Source: Tepidamorphaceae bacterium
Lineage (GTDB): Bacteria; Pseudomonadota; Alphaproteobacteria; Rhizobiales; JAKSCL01
Length of the DNA: 64,000 nucleotides
Reading direction: 5' to 3'
Assembly (NCBI GenBank): GCA_028289445.1
Contig: JANQPO010000017.1
Span: 697,142-761,141, forward strand
Made by a program: the position numbers and the translations under genes. The notes below the pieces were generated by a model. That model was not told where the DNA came from. It worked only from the letters and a program-made list of their open reading frames with translations, and made no database searches. Shown here piece by piece: positions 17,251 through 27,070 of this stretch (position 1 is the stretch's first letter; each line of letters begins with the position of its first letter).

Positions 17251-17682
17251 ATGACTGTTCAAAAAATAATCGGTGAAAAAGGACAGGACGTCACCACCGT
17301 CACGTCAAACGATACCATCGAGGCAGCAGTGAAAACGTTGGAATCCCACAAGATCGGCGCCGTGGTCGTGTCCGATGGCGCTGGCGGGGTCGCCGGAATC
17401 CTCTCAGAGCGTGACATCGTCAAGTGGATCGCGCGTCAAGGCGCCGAAGTCCTCAACCATCCGGTATCGGAGTTGATGACCACCGAGGTCGTGACCTGTA
17501 GACGCGAAGACACGATTGCCGATGTCATGGGATTGATGACGCGGGGCAAGTTCCGACACGTTCCCGTCGTCGAGGAGGCGAAGCTGATCGGCATTATTTC
17601 GATCGGCGACGTCGTGAAGCACCGGCTGGCGGAAGCCGAGTTCGAAGCCCAAGCGATGCGCGACTACATCGCCACCGGCTAA
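17251..17682 (+). CDS. CBS-domain protein
   Basis: A 143-aa protein made of two CBS motifs (about 8-60 and 75-125), which bind adenosyl ligands and act as energy sensors. Signatures are GAVVVSD, GILSERDIV, RHVPVVEE and GIISIGDVV. ATG 17251 is preferred over an ATG four codons earlier because GGAGGG precedes it. No catalytic domain is attached; similar stand-alone CBS proteins are common in alphaproteobacteria. It converges on the patatin gene. Confidence 0.88.
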   Translation: MTVQKIIGEKGQDVTTVTSNDTIEAAVKTLESHKIGAVVVSDGAGGVAGILSERDIVKWIARQGAEVLNHPVSELMTTEVVTCRREDTIADVMGLMTRGKFRHVPVVEEAKLIGIISIGDVVKHRLAEAEFEAQAMRDYIATG

Positions 17683-17688
17683 ATCACT

Positions 17689-18699
17689 TCAGGCGAGGTG
17701 GTCGACCGTCTCTGACAGTGTCTCAATAGCCTTGAAGACGGCTTCATAGCCGAGCGTGATCGCCTCTTCGGCGCGATGGAACTCGAACAGGCCGATCTTT
17801 CCCACCCGCGGTGAAATCGTGACGTCCGGCGGATCGCCCGCCAGGCGCGACCGTGAGATGCGGTCCTGGATGATGTTGAAAGCGTCGGCCATGACGGCCG
17901 GAATGCCCGGCGCGCCCGACCCGCGACCGGTGAGCTGCCGCAGGATCATCCGCTCGGCGCGGCGTGGCGCAACATCTTTGTGGTCGCGCTGCACCGTCAC
18001 TTCCTCTTCAAGGCCCGCCAACATGTCGGGTACAACGGTGCCACGGCCAAACACATCGCTGGAGAGGTTGACAGCGATGACCAGGCGGGCGCCGAACGCG
18101 CGGCAGACAGAAACTGGAACGGGATTGACCAGGGCACCGTCGAGGAGCCAGCGGCCCTCGACTTTCATCGGCCGAAAGATGCCTGGCAGCGCGTAAGATG
18201 CACAAAGAGCCTGAACCAGCGAGCCACGCGATAGCCAGATCTCGTGTCCAGTACCCATTTCAGTGGTGATCGCGACGAACTGGTTGTCGAGGGACTCAAT
18301 GGGAATCGCATCGAGATGTTCTTCCAGCAGCGACATCAGCTTGTTGCCGCCGATCAGGCTCGATCCGGAAAAGTTCAGATCGAGCAGTCCGAACATGCGC
18401 CGGCGCGACAGGCCGCGCGCGAACACCTCAAGCTCGGCGAGTTTGTCCGCCATATGGCAGCCGCCAACGACGGCGCCGATCGACGTGCCGGCGATGACAT
18501 GGGGGCGAATGCCCAACTCAGTCAGGGCATGAAGGACGCCAATATGCGCCCAGCCGCGCGCCGCGCCGCCACCAAGCGCCAGTCCAATTTTGAGGTGCTC
18601 GAGCTTGTCGTACGCAAGGAAGGACTCAAAGCCACTCTTTGCGGTGGCATTGGGCCTGGAAAAGCCCGTGCCATTCGCCTTGTCTTCCGTTCTCGCCAT
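17689..18699 (-). CDS. Patatin-like phospholipase family protein
   Basis: A 336-aa patatin-fold acyl hydrolase. It has the glycine-rich oxyanion loop GGGAARGWAHIG, nucleophile elbow GTSIG with S73, and the DGAL motif with D187, giving the Ser-Asp dyad. It is close to bacterial RssA/NTE-like proteins. ATG 18699 has GGAGTGGG upstream; an ATG at 18735 lacks one. No signal peptide is seen, so it is probably cytoplasmic. The lipid substrate is unknown. Confidence 0.85.
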   Translation of the reverse strand: MARTEDKANGTGFSRPNATAKSGFESFLAYDKLEHLKIGLALGGGAARGWAHIGVLHALTELGIRPHVIAGTSIGAVVGGCHMADKLAELEVFARGLSRRRMFGLLDLNFSGSSLIGGNKLMSLLEEHLDAIPIESLDNQFVAITTEMGTGHEIWLSRGSLVQALCASYALPGIFRPMKVEGRWLLDGALVNPVPVSVCRAFGARLVIAVNLSSDVFGRGTVVPDMLAGLEEEVTVQRDHKDVAPRRAERMILRQLTGRGSGAPGIPAVMADAFNIIQDRISRSRLAGDPPDVTISPRVGKIGLFEFHRAEEAITLGYEAVFKAIETLSETVDHLA

Positions 18700-18802
18700 C
18701 GTCCCACTCCGGCGTCCGGAAATCTCCGGCGCCATAAACGCGCCGCTAAGGCGTACCCCACAACCCCTAAGTATGACTATCGTCCCCTTAGGAATTGCTT
18801 AA

Positions 18803-19222
18803 TCAGCGCGCATTGGTCACCAGTCGCGCGCGTGTTGCGTCCGCACCGCCAAGTTCGATGTCGCGGTAAAAGCAGCTTCGTTTGCCCGTGTGGCAGGCGC
18901 CGCCATCACCGCCGACCGTGACATCGATCACGATCGCGTCCTGATCGCAGTCGATGCGCATCCGGCGCACCGTCTGGATCTGGCCGCTGGTCTCGCCCTT
19001 TTTCCAAAGGCACTGGCGGGACCGGCTCCAATAGTGTGCCGTCCCGGATTCGATGGTCATTTGAAGCGCCTCGGCATTCATCCAGGCGAGCATCAGGATC
19101 TCGCCGGTATCGGCCTCGACGGCGACGCAGGCGATCAAGCCATCCTCGTTGAACCGGGGCGTCAGAGCATCGCCCGATTCAAGCGTGCCTTTCGACAAGG
19201 CGGTATCGAAGTGTGCGGTCAT
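18803..19222 (-). CDS. hisI: Phosphoribosyl-AMP cyclohydrolase
   Basis: Opens the adenine ring of phosphoribosyl-AMP, the third step of histidine synthesis. The 139-aa stand-alone enzyme (not fused to HisE) has YWSRSR, LWKKGETSG, Mg-binding DCDQD and the Zn-binding cysteines in GGACHTGKRSCFY. It lies downstream of folE on the same strand with a gap of 48 bp, as in many Hyphomicrobiales. Confidence 0.95.
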   Translation of the reverse strand: MTAHFDTALSKGTLESGDALTPRFNEDGLIACVAVEADTGEILMLAWMNAEALQMTIESGTAHYWSRSRQCLWKKGETSGQIQTVRRMRIDCDQDAIVIDVTVGGDGGACHTGKRSCFYRDIELGGADATRARLVTNAR

Positions 19223-19270
19223 GGCGGCTAAGGTCAGGACCCATTAATGTCATCCATTCGGCGGCCGGCG

Positions 19271-19885
19271 TTACTTGTAGCCGATCAGCGACAGGAAGCG
19301 GGCCTGCTCCTCTTTGTCGTCCTTGAAACAGCCGAGGAAACGTGTGGTCACCGTCGACGTTCCGGCCTTGCGGACCCCGCGCATGGTCATGCACATGTGT
19401 TCCGCTTCGACCATCACGGCGACGCCGCGCGGCGCTAACACATCATCGATCGTGCCGGTGACCTCGGCGGTCAGGTTTTCCTGGGTCTGAAGACGACGGG
19501 CATAAATGTCGAGGACCCGCGCCAATTTGGAGAGGCCAACCACGCGATCGGTCGGATAGTAGGCAATGTGCGCTTTGCCGAAAAACGGCACCATATGGTG
19601 CTCGCAATGGGAGAAGAAGGCGATGTCGCGGACAAGCACCATCTCGTCGTAGCCGCTAACTTCCTCAAAGGTCCGCTTCAGCTCTTCGGCGGCATCCTGG
19701 CTATAGCCGGAAAACAGCTCGCTATAGGCCTTGGCCACCCGCATCGGCGTATCGAGAAGGCCTTCGCGCGCCGGGTCTTCACCCATATAAGCGAGCAGAG
19801 TCTTAACGGCCGCCTCCGCATCCTCGCGCGATGGCGGTGTCTTAAAGGTCTCTGTTATCGTCAGCGGTTTCACGACGGCGTCCAT
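19271..19885 (-). CDS. folE: GTP cyclohydrolase I
   Basis: Converts GTP to dihydroneopterin triphosphate, the first step of folate synthesis. The 204-aa protein has the zinc site [10 protein letters not shown] and RFLGCF, the [12 protein letters not shown] segment and [16 protein letters not shown] near the C-terminus. It is followed by hisI on the same strand. Confidence 0.95.
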   Translation of the reverse strand: MDAVVKPLTITETFKTPPSREDAEAAVKTLLAYMGEDPAREGLLDTPMRVAKAYSELFSGYSQDAAEELKRTFEEVSGYDEMVLVRDIAFFSHCEHHMVPFFGKAHIAYYPTDRVVGLSKLARVLDIYARRLQTQENLTAEVTGTIDDVLAPRGVAVMVEAEHMCMTMRGVRKAGTSTVTTRFLGCFKDDKEEQARFLSLIGYK

Positions 19886-20062
19886 GGTTGTGTTCTTTCA
19901 GTGTTAGCACACACAGTGCAGGAATAAAGTGGTGGTCGACCGCCAGATGTCCAGCAATCGTAAAGCGTTATCACGCAAACGCGATATTTGCCCGTTGGAA
20001 GGCCATGAGAATGAGCCTATATTGGGTCGCGAACAGGGGCGGCCAGATTGGACGCGCGGCAG

Positions 20063-20518
20063 ATGCTGAACGATCTCTACAATAAGAAAATCCTGGCGTT
20101 CGCCGCTGACATTCCGCGGCTTGAGCGGCTCGATGCGCCCGACGCCTCAGCCCGTGCCCATAGCCGACTGTGCGGCTCGACCGTCACCGTGGACGTTGTG
20201 CTTGAGGATGGCATCGTTAGCGATTTCGGCCATGACGTGAAGGCCTGCGCACTCGGTCAAGCCTCGTCGTCGATCATGGCCCGCCATATCGTTGGTGCGA
20301 CGCCGGACGAACTGCGCGACATTCGCCAGCGCATGATCAAGATGCTGAAGGACAATGGTCCGGCCGATTTCGAAGGACGCTGGGCTGATCTGAATGTTCT
20401 GGAACCGGTCCGCGATTTCAAGTCCCGCCATGCCTCCACACTTCTAACGTTCGATGCGGTGGTTGAAGCGCTCGATCAGATCGAAGCCGCGGCACCAGAA
20501 CCAGTCGCGGCACACTGA
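20063..20518 (+). CDS. Iron-sulfur cluster assembly scaffold protein (NifU/IscU-like)
   Basis: A 151-aa protein with the IscU/SufU fold, probably a scaffold for Fe-S assembly. The cluster cysteines are in SRLCGSTVTVD and KACALGQASSS; the third usual cysteine is not obvious, so this is a divergent member. The ATG at 20063 (MLNDLYNKK) is chosen since homologues start there; a TTG at 20048 has a GGGGCGG upstream and is the alternative. yidD starts 7 bp after the stop, suggesting one operon. Confidence 0.8.
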   Translation: MLNDLYNKKILAFAADIPRLERLDAPDASARAHSRLCGSTVTVDVVLEDGIVSDFGHDVKACALGQASSSIMARHIVGATPDELRDIRQRMIKMLKDNGPADFEGRWADLNVLEPVRDFKSRHASTLLTFDAVVEALDQIEAAAPEPVAAH

Positions 20519-20525
20519 CGCCACC

Positions 20526-20858
20526 GTGGACCGCGCCAAGCCGATCTCCGCCGCACGCCCGCTCCACATTCGTATCGCTCTCGGTGTCTTGCGGGTCTAC
20601 CAGCTGACGCTCTCAGCACTGATCGGTCGCCGCTGCCGTCATCTGCCGACATGTTCCGAGTACACGGCCGATGCCATTCGCGCCCACGGATTGTGGGCCG
20701 GCGGCTGGATCGGACTTGCGCGGATCGTGCGCTGCAATCCCTTCGGATCCAGCGGGTTCGATCCAGTGCCGGATCGCTTGCCCGACTCAGCCCGCTGGTA
20801 TATGCCCTGGCGCTATGGGCGATGGACCGGCCGCCATATCACCACGCGGCTGACCTGA
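20526..20858 (+). CDS. yidD: Membrane protein insertion efficiency factor YidD
   Basis: A 110-aa YidD protein that assists YidC-dependent insertion of membrane proteins. It has the signature RRCRHLPTCSEYTADAI and RIVRCNPFGSSGFDPVP. It is longer than the usual 70-90 aa at both ends. A GTG start at 20526 is chosen, 7 bp after the scaffold gene; the ribosome site is weak, so coupling is likely. Confidence 0.88.
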   Translation: MDRAKPISAARPLHIRIALGVLRVYQLTLSALIGRRCRHLPTCSEYTADAIRAHGLWAGGWIGLARIVRCNPFGSSGFDPVPDRLPDSARWYMPWRYGRWTGRHITTRLT

Positions 20859-20890
20859 GCCTCATTCGCTTCGTTCCGATGGAGGATGAT

Positions 20891-21010
20891 ATGGACTGGC
20901 TGGCCAGTCTTGGCTTGTTCTTTGGCGGGCTCGGTCTGTTTTTCGTCGGAGCCGGCGTGCTGTGGTGGGTATCGCTGCAGCAGGACAAAGCGAAAAAGGA
21001 CCGCGGCTGA
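20891..21010 (+). CDS. Small 39-aa single-helix membrane protein
   Basis: MDWLASLGLFFGGLGLFF... followed by a charged tail ending KAKKDRG. GGAGGATG lies 6 bp upstream, a very good ribosome site. The sequence predicts one hydrophobic helix (about 5-29) with a positive cytoplasmic tail. It sits between yidD and thrS. No homologue is recalled; function unknown. Confidence 0.6.
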   Translation: MDWLASLGLFFGGLGLFFVGAGVLWWVSLQQDKAKKDRG

Positions 21011-21095
21011 TTGACAGCCTTATCGTCCTGGCGCACAGGACAAGGACAAACCGCTTACCTGCATCGTTGGCAGGAGTAGAGCAGGAGACGACTGC

Positions 21096-23018
21096 ATGAT
21101 TTCCGTGACATTTCCAGATGGTGCCGCCCGTGATTTCGAGGACGGAGCGACCGGCGCCGACATCGCCGCCGCGATCTCCAAATCGCTGGCGAAGAAGGCC
21201 GTGGCGATGCGGCTTGATGGCGAACTCGCAGACCTGTCCGATCCCGTGCCGGATGGCGCGGCGATCGAGATTGTCACCCGCGACGATCCGGCAGCACTGG
21301 AACTGATCCGCCATGACTGCGCCCATGTCATGGCCGAGGCGGTGCAGGAGCTTTTTCCGGGCACGCAAGTGACCATCGGTCCTGTGATCGAGAACGGCTT
21401 CTATTACGATTTCGCCCGCAATGAGCCGTTCCACCCGGACGATCTGGACGCGATCGAAAAGCGCATGCGGGAGATCGTCGGCCGGGACAAGCCGTTCACC
21501 AAGGAGGTGTGGGATCGGGACAAGGCCAAGGCGGTGTTCGCGGAGAAGGGCGAACACTTCAAAGTGGAGCTTGTCGATGCGATCCCCGAGGGCGAGGACC
21601 TGAAGATTTACGCCCAGGGTGACTGGTTCGATTTGTGCCGCGGGCCGCACATGCCCTCAACCGGCAAGATCGGCTCGGCCTTCAAGTTGACCAAGCTCGC
21701 CGGTTCCTATTGGCGTGGCGATGCCAACAACGCGCAGCTGCAGCGCATCTACGGCACTGCCTGGGCGTCGGACAAGGACCTCAAAGACTATCTCACCATG
21801 TTGGAGGAGGCGGAAAAGCGCGACCACCGCCGCCTCGGCCGCGAGATGGATCTCTTCCACTTCCAGGAGGAGGCGCCAGGTTCTGTCTTCTGGCACCATA
21901 AGGGCTGGACGATGTTCAATCAGTTGATCGGCTATATGCGCCGGCGCCAGGACAAAGCCGGCTACATTGAGGTCAACTCGCCCGACATGATGGACCAATC
22001 GCTCTGGGTCCGTTCCGGCCATCTGGAAAAGTTCGGTGAGAACATGTACTCCGTTACCATGCCGGATGAGCGCACCTATTGCTGCAAACCGATGAACTGT
22101 CCGGGCAATGTGGAAATCTTCAAACACGGCCTGAAGAGTTACCGCGATCTCCCTCTGAAGATGGCGGAATTCGGCAAGGTCCATCGCTATGAACCGTCTG
22201 GCGCACTGCATGGGTTGATGCGGGTGCGCCACTTCACTCAGGACGATGCCCATATCTTCTGCACCGAAGACCAGGTGACGGAAGAATGCGTGAAGGTTCA
22301 CCAGCTGATTCTCGACATCTATAGGGATTTCGGCTTCGAGAACATCCGTGTGAAGTTCTCCGACCGGCCGGAGCAGCGGGTCGGGTCGGACGATGTCTGG
22401 GACGCGGCAGAAGAGGCGCTGAAGATCGCTGTCGAAGCCGCCGGTCAGGATTATGATTTCAATCCGGGCGAGGGCGCGTTCTATGGGCCGAAGCTGGAAT
22501 ATGTACTGCGCGACGCGATCGGCCGCGACTGGCAATGCGGGACGCTTCAGGTGGATTTCAACCTGCCGGACCGGCTGGGCGCGTTCTATATCGGCGCCGA
22601 TGGCGAGAAGCACGTGCCGGTCATGCTGCACCGGGCGCTGTTCGGCTCGCTGGAGCGCTTCGCCGGAATCATGATCGAGAACTGCGCGGGCCACCTGCCG
22701 CTCTGGCTGTCGCCGGTGCAGGCGTTGGTGGCGACGATCACGTCCGATGCCGATGACTATGCGAGCCAGGTGCTGGAGGCGGCGAAGGCGGCGGGCCTTC
22801 GGGCGGAGGCAGATTTGCGCAACGAGAAGATCAACTACAAGGTGCGCGAACACTCCGTCGCCAAGGTGCCGGCGATCTTGGTCGTGGGCAAACGCGAGGC
22901 TGAAGAGGGGACGGTGTCGATTCGCCGGCTCGGCTCACGGGATCAAGAGACGCTACCCCTGAACGCCGCCCTCAAGGCGCTGACGGAGGAGGCAACCCCG
23001 CCGGATCGGCGGGGGTGA
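21096..23018 (+). CDS. thrS: Threonyl-tRNA synthetase
   Basis: Charges tRNA-Thr with threonine. The 640-aa length matches the usual enzyme (about 640). N-terminal TGS domain (1-65), an editing domain with HDCAH, then the class II core with zinc-site residues in CCKPMNCPG, motif 2 around [17 protein letters not shown] and the C-terminal anticodon-binding domain (about 540-635). A GCAGGAG ribosome site precedes the ATG. An 8-bp GC-rich hairpin covers its last codons. Confidence 0.97.
   Translation: MISVTFPDGAARDFEDGATGADIAAAISKSLAKKAVAMRLDGELADLSDPVPDGAAIEIVTRDDPAALELIRHDCAHVMAEAVQELFPGTQVTIGPVIENGFYYDFARNEPFHPDDLDAIEKRMREIVGRDKPFTKEVWDRDKAKAVFAEKGEHFKVELVDAIPEGEDLKIYAQGDWFDLCRGPHMPSTGKIGSAFKLTKLAGSYWRGDANNAQLQRIYGTAWASDKDLKDYLTMLEEAEKRDHRRLGREMDLFHFQEEAPGSVFWHHKGWTMFNQLIGYMRRRQDKAGYIEVNSPDMMDQSLWVRSGHLEKFGENMYSVTMPDERTYCCKPMNCPGNVEIFKHGLKSYRDLPLKMAEFGKVHRYEPSGALHGLMRVRHFTQDDAHIFCTEDQVTEECVKVHQLILDIYRDFGFENIRVKFSDRPEQRVGSDDVWDAAEEALKIAVEAAGQDYDFNPGEGAFYGPKLEYVLRDAIGRDWQCGTLQVDFNLPDRLGAFYIGADGEKHVPVMLHRALFGSLERFAGIMIENCAGHLPLWLSPVQALVATITSDADDYASQVLEAAKAAGLRAEADLRNEKINYKVREHSVAKVPAILVVGKREAEEGTVSIRRLGSRDQETLPLNAALKALTEEATPPDRRG
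22996..23014 (+). terminator. GC-rich hairpin at the thrS 3' end
   Basis: CCCCGCCG and CGGCGGGG form an 8-bp stem with loop GAT, overlapping the last thrS codons. No T-run follows, so it is at best a weak terminator or a transcript-stabilising stem. Confidence 0.35.
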
Positions 23019-23062
23019 GGGCGCTCGCGCCGCAGGAGTCCAACTCACTACAACACTGAACT

Positions 23063-24172
23063 CTAGCTTCCTGTGACCGCTGCGGTGGCAGTCTGGGCTC
23101 CGGTATGAACCTGCTTTCGATCTGACGAATCCTCATCGGATGAAATTGCATTCGATCGATGCATCAAATCGGCTTTGCTTGAAGTTTCCCCGTGCTCTAT
23201 ATCAGCTTGTAGTATCTCCGAGATTTCTTGAAATGCTCCCGTCTGTATCTTCCAGTACCCATCAAATGGGTGATCGAGGTCAAATAGAGTTAGTATCAAA
23301 AACGAAAAGAAAACAGACAAACAAAACATGAAAGTTGGGGCCAATGTATATGATCTTGGATCTTCGAGCGCAAATGGGATTAGTATAGCTATTGACATCA
23401 TAATTAATATTACAATAAGAAAAGGCGACATTCTATTTTCAATACACGCCATTCTCCTTGATCGTATCAATGTCAGATCATTTATGCAACGCATTATCTC
23501 TGATAATGCAACTCTATCATTGTCATCCTTACAATCCAACTCGCTAACGCATTTTATTATCTGTCTTAGAATTTTCATGTTGCTGGAGTGTGTTTTTATT
23601 CTGTGACTTACAGTTATATTATCAATATATTCTATTAAATTTTCTCGTATATCATTAATAATATTGGAATTCTTATCATTCTTATCACCATTGTCAAAAT
23701 ATCGGAAAAATTCACTGATCGAGTGAATCTCATTGGCTTCATCTTTGAGCGCGCTTTTCAAGTTGTCAAAATCGGTCAAGCCTTTCCATAGTAGAAATGC
23801 ATTACATATTGCGTATAATGTGGCAATTATCTGTAGGAAGAACGTACTTAGTTTTTGAGTGCTCACAAGATTTGATTGAAAATATCTTATAAACTGTGTG
23901 TCATGCATTTTTTGATAGATAATTATTGATAAGAACCCAATCATTAAAGGTGTTGCCACGCGAATAGAAACTGTCATTATAATTTCAGATGTTTTCTTGA
24001 ATAATAACAAGGCAATCCAAATTGCAATTAGCGATACATATATCATATCATATTCAAAATAGTATAGAATAAAAATATATGATGATATAAATAATAACCA
24101 GAATATGATTGATTTGTGACTATATTGTGGGATATGTAGCATCGTTCTGAATTTTATTTTCTCAAAATTCAT
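23063..24172 (-). CDS. AT-rich membrane protein, DUF4239/bestrophin-like
   Basis: A 369-aa membrane protein with helices near 22-40, 42-60, 70-88, 110-130, and 245-295. The short motif LFDLDHPFDGYW near the C-terminal end resembles the D-x-D-x-P-F-x-G signature of DUF4239 (bestrophin-like) proteins. Its DNA is strongly AT-rich, with runs such as AATAATAACAAG, unlike every neighbour, and codon use favours ATA, AAT and TTA. This is strong evidence of recent transfer. Only the last 35 or so codons return to host-like composition. A role in phage defence or in channel function is possible but not shown. Confidence 0.7.
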   Translation of the reverse strand: MNFEKIKFRTMLHIPQYSHKSIIFWLLFISSYIFILYYFEYDMIYVSLIAIWIALLLFKKTSEIIMTVSIRVATPLMIGFLSIIIYQKMHDTQFIRYFQSNLVSTQKLSTFFLQIIATLYAICNAFLLWKGLTDFDNLKSALKDEANEIHSISEFFRYFDNGDKNDKNSNIINDIRENLIEYIDNITVSHRIKTHSSNMKILRQIIKCVSELDCKDDNDRVALSEIMRCINDLTLIRSRRMACIENRMSPFLIVILIMMSIAILIPFALEDPRSYTLAPTFMFCLSVFFSFLILTLFDLDHPFDGYWKIQTGAFQEISEILQADIEHGETSSKADLMHRSNAISSDEDSSDRKQVHTGAQTATAAVTGS

Positions 24173-24710
24173 GTCTATTCATCCGATAGTTCGATAGGCT
24201 GTGTCGCTTTTTCGATTTATGAAAGATCCCCAGACTATCGCTTCTGATAGATATTTCAAGGTTTGTGTGGCTAGTGTGATTTGCTATACTCTCCCTTGAT
24301 TTTATTTATCTTGTTGGTATCTGCATTGGTTGGCTAGCGCCGCGTCTGGTGGGTTGCGTTGTGTGGCAGCAAGCCTTTCAGTCCGAACGCCGCCCGACTG
24401 TTCTAGTCCGCACAAGCCGACGCAACGTCGGTCCTAGCCGAATGCGCTGGTGCCGCATCGCTTCGCGTCAATGCGCGAGGGCTTAATTCCCCTCAGCAAC
24501 TGACTGATGATCTCCAATTCGATGGCTGCAAAAAGAGACCAAGCCGTCGAGAGTGCACACATTCTAGCAGTCGCCGAGGGACCATGATGCAATAACCATC
24601 AGGTCGTGACCGAAAATGACGCGCAATCCAGCAAATCAAGTTGTGTTATAGTTGTATCTGACCGCTTGATTCGCTCGCGGCCATGAAGACGTGCAGTTAA
24701 TCAGGAGCGA
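24173..24710. other. Intergenic region of mixed composition, 538 bp
   Basis: The left half is AT-rich like the foreign membrane gene, and from about 24330 the composition returns to host-like. No tRNA, no intact gene and no clear transposase was recognised. A short frame ending ...REGLIPLSN with stop near 24503 might be a degraded coding end, but no family fits. The end carries a ribosome site (CAGGAGCGA) for the kinase TTG start. Confidence 0.5.
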
Positions 24711-26144
24711 TTGGCCGAATTGAAGTCGATTACATCTGCCGATTTGAAGCATTTGCAGCGCATCGTTGTTGCGCTCTGTGTAATCTCCGTATTTGTCTTC
24801 ATCGTCGAAGAAATTTACATGTTGTCGAAGTTGGGAGACAGCTTCGTCGCGCACTTTGTCGCGGACCTTGCGGTTTTCTCCTTGGTTTTCCTGATCTTCG
24901 CCATAACGTTATATGTGTGCCGTCATTACCGTGTGACGGCCGCCAGGAGCAGCAAAATTGTGTCCTGGGAGCGCAGTATGATCAAAACGCTCATGGAAGC
25001 GTGGCCCGATCTTGTGTTCATCAAAGACCCCGACTCTCGCTTCATCGCCGCCAATGATGCGACGGCCGAGATGATGGGCGCTGAATCCGCTCAAGACCTT
25101 ATCGGAAAGAGCGATCACGACTTCTTTCCAAAGGAGATGGCGGACGAGTTCCGCGCCACCGAAGCGGAGGTCATCGAAACCGGACAGCCCATTGTAAGCC
25201 TGCAAGAACGCGTTGCGAGCTACGGCGGCAAGGCGGCTTGGCTTTCGACCACGAAGCTGCCGATCCGGCTGAATGACGAGATCGTCGGGATCGTCGGCGT
25301 CAATCGCAACATCACCGAGCAAAAGCGCTTGGAGGCGATGCTGGAGCAGCATCGCGACCACCTGAACGATCTGGTCGCCGAGCGAACGCAAGAGCTTGAA
25401 GGCGAGAAGCTAAAGCTTGAACAAGCGCTGTCCAAGGAGAAGGAACTTTCGACGCTCCAACGACAGTTCGTGTCCACGGTGTCACATGAATTCAGGACGC
25501 CGTTGGCGGTGATCGACGCGAACGCTTATCGCATGGAGCGCAAGATCGGCCGCGGTGTTGAAGGGACGGAATTGCTTTCAGGTGTCTCCACGATCCGGTC
25601 GAGCGTCGTTCACTTGACGGATTTGATGGAGGGCATGCTGACGGCCTCTCGGATCGAGGCAGGCACGATTGAGGTCAAGCCCGAGTGCTGCGATATCAAA
25701 GCGCTGATCCACGACGTGGTCGGTATGCAGAGACAAGTAACGCGCGGCCGCAACATCGTCGTCGATGTCGATCCGCTTCCCGACAGCGTCGTTTGCGATC
25801 CAAGGCTCATGCGCCATGTCCTTTCAAACCTCCTTTCCAATGCGATCAAGTTCTCAACCGAAGCCACCACCGTTTGGTTGAATGGCCGAATGGCGGATGA
25901 TGCGATCGAACTCAGCGTGAAAGATGAAGGCGTCGGTATCCCGAAGACGGAGATGGCGCGGTTGTTTGAGCGATTTTTCCGCGCAAGCACATCGGAAGGG
26001 ATTCAGGGAACCGGGATCGGCCTGCACCTCGTGAAACAAATTGTCGAGCTTCACGGCGGTACGATTTCGGCCTCCAGTGCCCCGGGCGAGGGATCTACCT
26101 TTATTATCCAGCTGCCGGCAGATCCTGCGGCAAAGCGGGAATAG
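24711..26144 (+). CDS. PAS-domain sensor histidine kinase
   Basis: A 477-aa membrane kinase. Two helices at about 16-36 and 48-70 enclose a short periplasmic loop. A PAS domain (90-205) contains the F/W..IKDPDSRF and SDHDFFP features, followed by a coiled coil to about 245, HisKA with phospho-acceptor H259 (STVSHEFRTPL), and an HATPase domain with NLLSNAIKFS, DEGVGIP and GTGIGLHL. The start is TTG at 24711 behind AGGAGCGA. The REC-PilZ gene 121 bp downstream is its probable partner. Confidence 0.88.
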   Translation: MAELKSITSADLKHLQRIVVALCVISVFVFIVEEIYMLSKLGDSFVAHFVADLAVFSLVFLIFAITLYVCRHYRVTAARSSKIVSWERSMIKTLMEAWPDLVFIKDPDSRFIAANDATAEMMGAESAQDLIGKSDHDFFPKEMADEFRATEAEVIETGQPIVSLQERVASYGGKAAWLSTTKLPIRLNDEIVGIVGVNRNITEQKRLEAMLEQHRDHLNDLVAERTQELEGEKLKLEQALSKEKELSTLQRQFVSTVSHEFRTPLAVIDANAYRMERKIGRGVEGTELLSGVSTIRSSVVHLTDLMEGMLTASRIEAGTIEVKPECCDIKALIHDVVGMQRQVTRGRNIVVDVDPLPDSVVCDPRLMRHVLSNLLSNAIKFSTEATTVWLNGRMADDAIELSVKDEGVGIPKTEMARLFERFFRASTSEGIQGTGIGLHLVKQIVELHGGTISASSAPGEGSTFIIQLPADPAAKRE

Positions 26145-26265
26145 GCAAGCCCGTTCACGGCAAGACAATCTGGTGCCAGTGCTTGCAGGGGCGGCGCGCT
26201 GTCAATGATCCGTCAACCGCGCCAAGTAGACGAAATATTAACCGATCACATTAGAGATTTAAGAT

Positions 26266-26994
26266 ATGAGCTACCAATCGAAAATACTCGTTGTGGAAGA
26301 TCAAGTTGACCTTAGGTCAATTATTACCGAGGAATTGCTCGAACACGGGTATCTTGTTGACGAGGCGGAGAATGGTCAGCAAGGATTGTCGCGAATAAGC
26401 GAGTATGCTCCCGATCTAATTATTTCCGATATCAATATGCCGATCCTTGATGGCTACGGTATGTTGAATGAACTTAGATCAAGCGATAGTGCATCGAACG
26501 ATACACCGTTTATTTTCCTATCGGCCCTGACAGATAAGTCGAATGTGCTCTCAGGATTGGAATATGGTGCGGACGATTACGTTACGAAACCCATCGATTT
26601 CGACATTTTGCTGGCGAAAATCGAAGCCCGCCTTCGCCAGGTCTCCAAGATCACGAAGCGGCACAATCACGAACTGATCCAGCTTTGCAAGGCGCTGGGT
26701 GTTGAAGACCCGGTCTCGCACGCCGAAACGCAATCTCCGGCGGATGACGGCACGGAACGCCGCAAGTCACCCAGGCATAAGATGTCCGTGCCCGCGGTTG
26801 TGCAAAGCGGGAAGTATGCGACGCCCTGCACCATTGTTGATGGTAGTCGGGAAGGATGTCGCATTTGGTGCGAGAACCTGGAGTTTCTCTCCGACCTCGT
26901 GGAATTGAGACCCAAAGGGGTGTCTGAGCCAATGCGCGGTCGCCTAGTCTGGCGCAACGAAGAAAAGAAGTTCGCGGGAATCGAATTTTCTTAG
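26266..26994 (+). CDS. Response regulator with C-terminal PilZ domain
   Basis: A 242-aa protein: receiver domain 1-125 with phospho-Asp D55 (ISDINMP) and K108 (TKP), then a PilZ domain from about 164 (RRKSPRHKMSVPAVV). It lacks a DNA-binding part. It probably links the kinase upstream to c-di-GMP or to a PilZ partner. In the PilZ domain the usual second motif reads GSREGCRIW rather than D-x-S-x-x-G, so c-di-GMP binding is not assured. The start context is AT-rich. Confidence 0.85.
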   Translation: MSYQSKILVVEDQVDLRSIITEELLEHGYLVDEAENGQQGLSRISEYAPDLIISDINMPILDGYGMLNELRSSDSASNDTPFIFLSALTDKSNVLSGLEYGADDYVTKPIDFDILLAKIEARLRQVSKITKRHNHELIQLCKALGVEDPVSHAETQSPADDGTERRKSPRHKMSVPAVVQSGKYATPCTIVDGSREGCRIWCENLEFLSDLVELRPKGVSEPMRGRLVWRNEEKKFAGIEFS

Positions 26995-27070
26995 TCCAAG
27001 GTTCTTAGAAACTCAGGTCGACCTCGCGATCGGCACCAGCGGTTGCGAGGCGGCATACACGGACCGTGCA

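Noticed and set aside
21657..22853. A 398-codon minus-strand frame opposite thrS
   Set aside because: Antisense to thrS, low-complexity translation without motifs; explained by GC-rich codon use.
24330..24600. Degraded transposase or integrase end after the AT-rich gene
   Set aside because: A short frame ending REGLIPLSN was noticed, but it matches no family that can be named, and no terminal repeats or target duplication were found.
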